Below, piece by piece: positions 21,034 through 21,832 of a DNA stretch of 21,832 nt. A model generated the notes under the pieces. It was not told where the DNA came from, did no database searches, and saw only the letters and a program-made list of their open reading frames with translations. Source of the stretch: Deltaproteobacteria bacterium RIFOXYA12_FULL_61_11 (GTDB lineage: Bacteria > Bdellovibrionota_F > JAHFAK01 > YA12-FULL-61-11); the NCBI GenBank assembly GCA_001799195.1, contig MGSU01000012.1, positions 1 through 21,832 of the forward strand. Reading direction: 5' to 3'. The translations under genes and the position numbers were made by a program. How positions within the stretch are numbered: the first letter of the stretch is position 1; each line of letters begins with the position of its first letter.

Positions 21034-21832
21034 TCAACGCGAGCCTCCAGGGTCTTTCCCCTCCAGGACCGCGGCGACGGCCGCCGGCACGTCGAGCAAT
21101 CCATGGCCGTTCTCGTGGTCGGGTCCTTCTGCCCCGAGGTCCTTAGCGGTGGAACGCAGGACCTCGTAGAGCGCTTGCGGAGGAAGTTCCGGAGCTGCTT
21201 CTTGGAGCAAAGCGATGGCCGCGGTGACATGCGGCGCGGCCATGGACGTCCCCGACATCTCTACCGCACCCTTACCGCGTCGATCGCACGAGACAATGTC
21301 CGCTCCTGGGGCCATGAGATCGGGTTTGAGCACCTCATCGTCCGGAGAACCGAAGGAACTGCTTCCTGCCCGCTCCCCATCGGCGGCCACCGAGCCGACA
21401 GTCAAGAAATGCGGGCTGTTGCCGGGGAAGGTGATCGAGCCGGGACCCTCGAGGCCGTCATTGCCCGCGGATTTGACCAGGGCCACCCCGCGCTCCAGCA
21501 AGCCCTTGCCCACCCGGTCCATCAGGAGCTCATAGGTCAGGCGTCTCTCCTCGCTACTCCTGCTCGAGAGGGGAATGGTGAACGAACAGTTGATCACCGT
21601 GGCTCCGTCCCTGGTCTCGGGATCCCCGTCAGGATCGGCCATCCAATCCAAGGCGGCCGCGACCACGGTCAGGAAACTCCGGCCCTTGACGATATCCCGC
21701 ACTCGGCGCAAGCGCTCAGGAAGAGTGAAAGGATTCAATATCTTGAGAGGATTAAGGGTCAAGACCTCAGGTTCATCGATGACGTTGGCCACAATCAGAC
21801 TCACCCCCGGGGCCACCCCGAAACGGTCTCCC
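21034..21832 (-). CDS. Subtilisin-family serine protease (S8), cut by right edge
   Basis: The frame is open to the right edge and ends at the stop near 21034, giving ~265 C-terminal residues. It starts within GDRFGVAPGVSLIVANVID, the strand that follows the His motif in subtilases; the catalytic Asp and the HGTHVAG motif lie outside the window. Visible motifs are ALVKSAGNDG (oxyanion-hole Asn), FLTVGSVAADGERAGSSSFGS, KPDLMAPGADIVS and the catalytic Ser in MSGTSMAAPHVTAAIALL. The C-terminus GHGLLDVPAAVAAVLEGKDPGGSR closes the domain with no further extension. An insertion between GVAPGV and the NCSF strand (roughly 50 residues, including LTLNPLKILNPFTLPERL) is longer than in subtilisin. Its location relative to the membrane cannot be told. 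It lies 159 bases upstream of the Hint lipoprotein on the same strand, so co-expression is possible. Confidence 0.92.
   Translation of the reverse strand, partial: GDRFGVAPGVSLIVANVIDEPEVLTLNPLKILNPFTLPERLRRVRDIVKGRSFLTVVAAALDWMADPDGDPETRDGATVINCSFTIPLSSRSSEERRLTYELLMDRVGKGLLERGVALVKSAGNDGLEGPGSITFPGNSPHFLTVGSVAADGERAGSSSFGSPDDEVLKPDLMAPGADIVSCDRRGKGAVEMSGTSMAAPHVTAAIALLQEAAPELPPQALYEVLRSTAKDLGAEGPDHENGHGLLDVPAAVAAVLEGKDPGGSR

Overview
The window is GC-rich DNA from a Gram-negative bacterium. Lipobox lipoproteins, PilW/PilX-like minor pilins and a membrane-anchored multi-haem peroxidase indicate a diderm. The Kazal, CUB-like, LamG and Hint modules recall the extracellular proteins of Myxococcota, Bradymonadales and other former deltaproteobacteria. 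This placement is an impression from architecture and composition; nothing in the window proves it. I see no rRNA, tRNA, CRISPR array, transposase, integrase or phage gene. The coding density is that of an ordinary chromosome with several unusual genes.

Layout. 1-4926 (minus strand) is a glycan-assembly cluster read right to left: a GT2 glycosyltransferase with TPRs, a GT4 glycosyltransferase joined to it by an ATGA overlap, a polytopic membrane protein two bases further on, and a second GT4 enzyme cut by the left edge. 5058-7705 holds a small nine-cysteine protein (probably DUF6485), a nickel superoxide dismutase with a Sec-type signal peptide, a convergent GshB-like ATP-grasp ligase, and a six-TPR protein. 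7920-8252 is a small phasin-like coiled-coil protein behind a good sigma70-type promoter. 8342-11591 is a minor-pilin pair: a very large PilW-like prepilin with a LamG-like C-terminus, followed by a PilX-like protein. Convergent to it lies a Kazal/CUB-like/Kazal/Kazal lipoprotein (11709-12629).

13029-16597 (plus strand) contains a complete rplC (ribosomal protein L3) without its usual S10-operon neighbours. It is followed by a site-2 protease, a tri-haem di-haem-peroxidase fusion and a divergent Hsp20-like protein. Convergent to these are an SDR oxidoreductase (16618-17388) and, upstream of it on the same strand, the most striking gene of the window (17497-20874). This is a 1125-residue lipoprotein with a proline/glutamate-rich linker, a novel ~370-residue domain, eight cysteine-rich repeats and a C-terminal Hint (hedgehog/intein) self-processing domain. 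The right edge holds most of a subtilisin-family protease.

How they may work together (inference). Several genes serve the cell surface: glycan synthesis, an adhesin-like pilus component, a Kazal/CUB lipoprotein, a hedgehog-like self-cleaving lipoprotein and a subtilase. A second theme is oxidative stress: NiSOD, the GshB-like ligase and the peroxidase. The best candidates for undescribed biology are the Hint lipoprotein, the LamG pilin with its base-composition dip, the secreted NiSOD without a visible SodX, and the relocated rplC.
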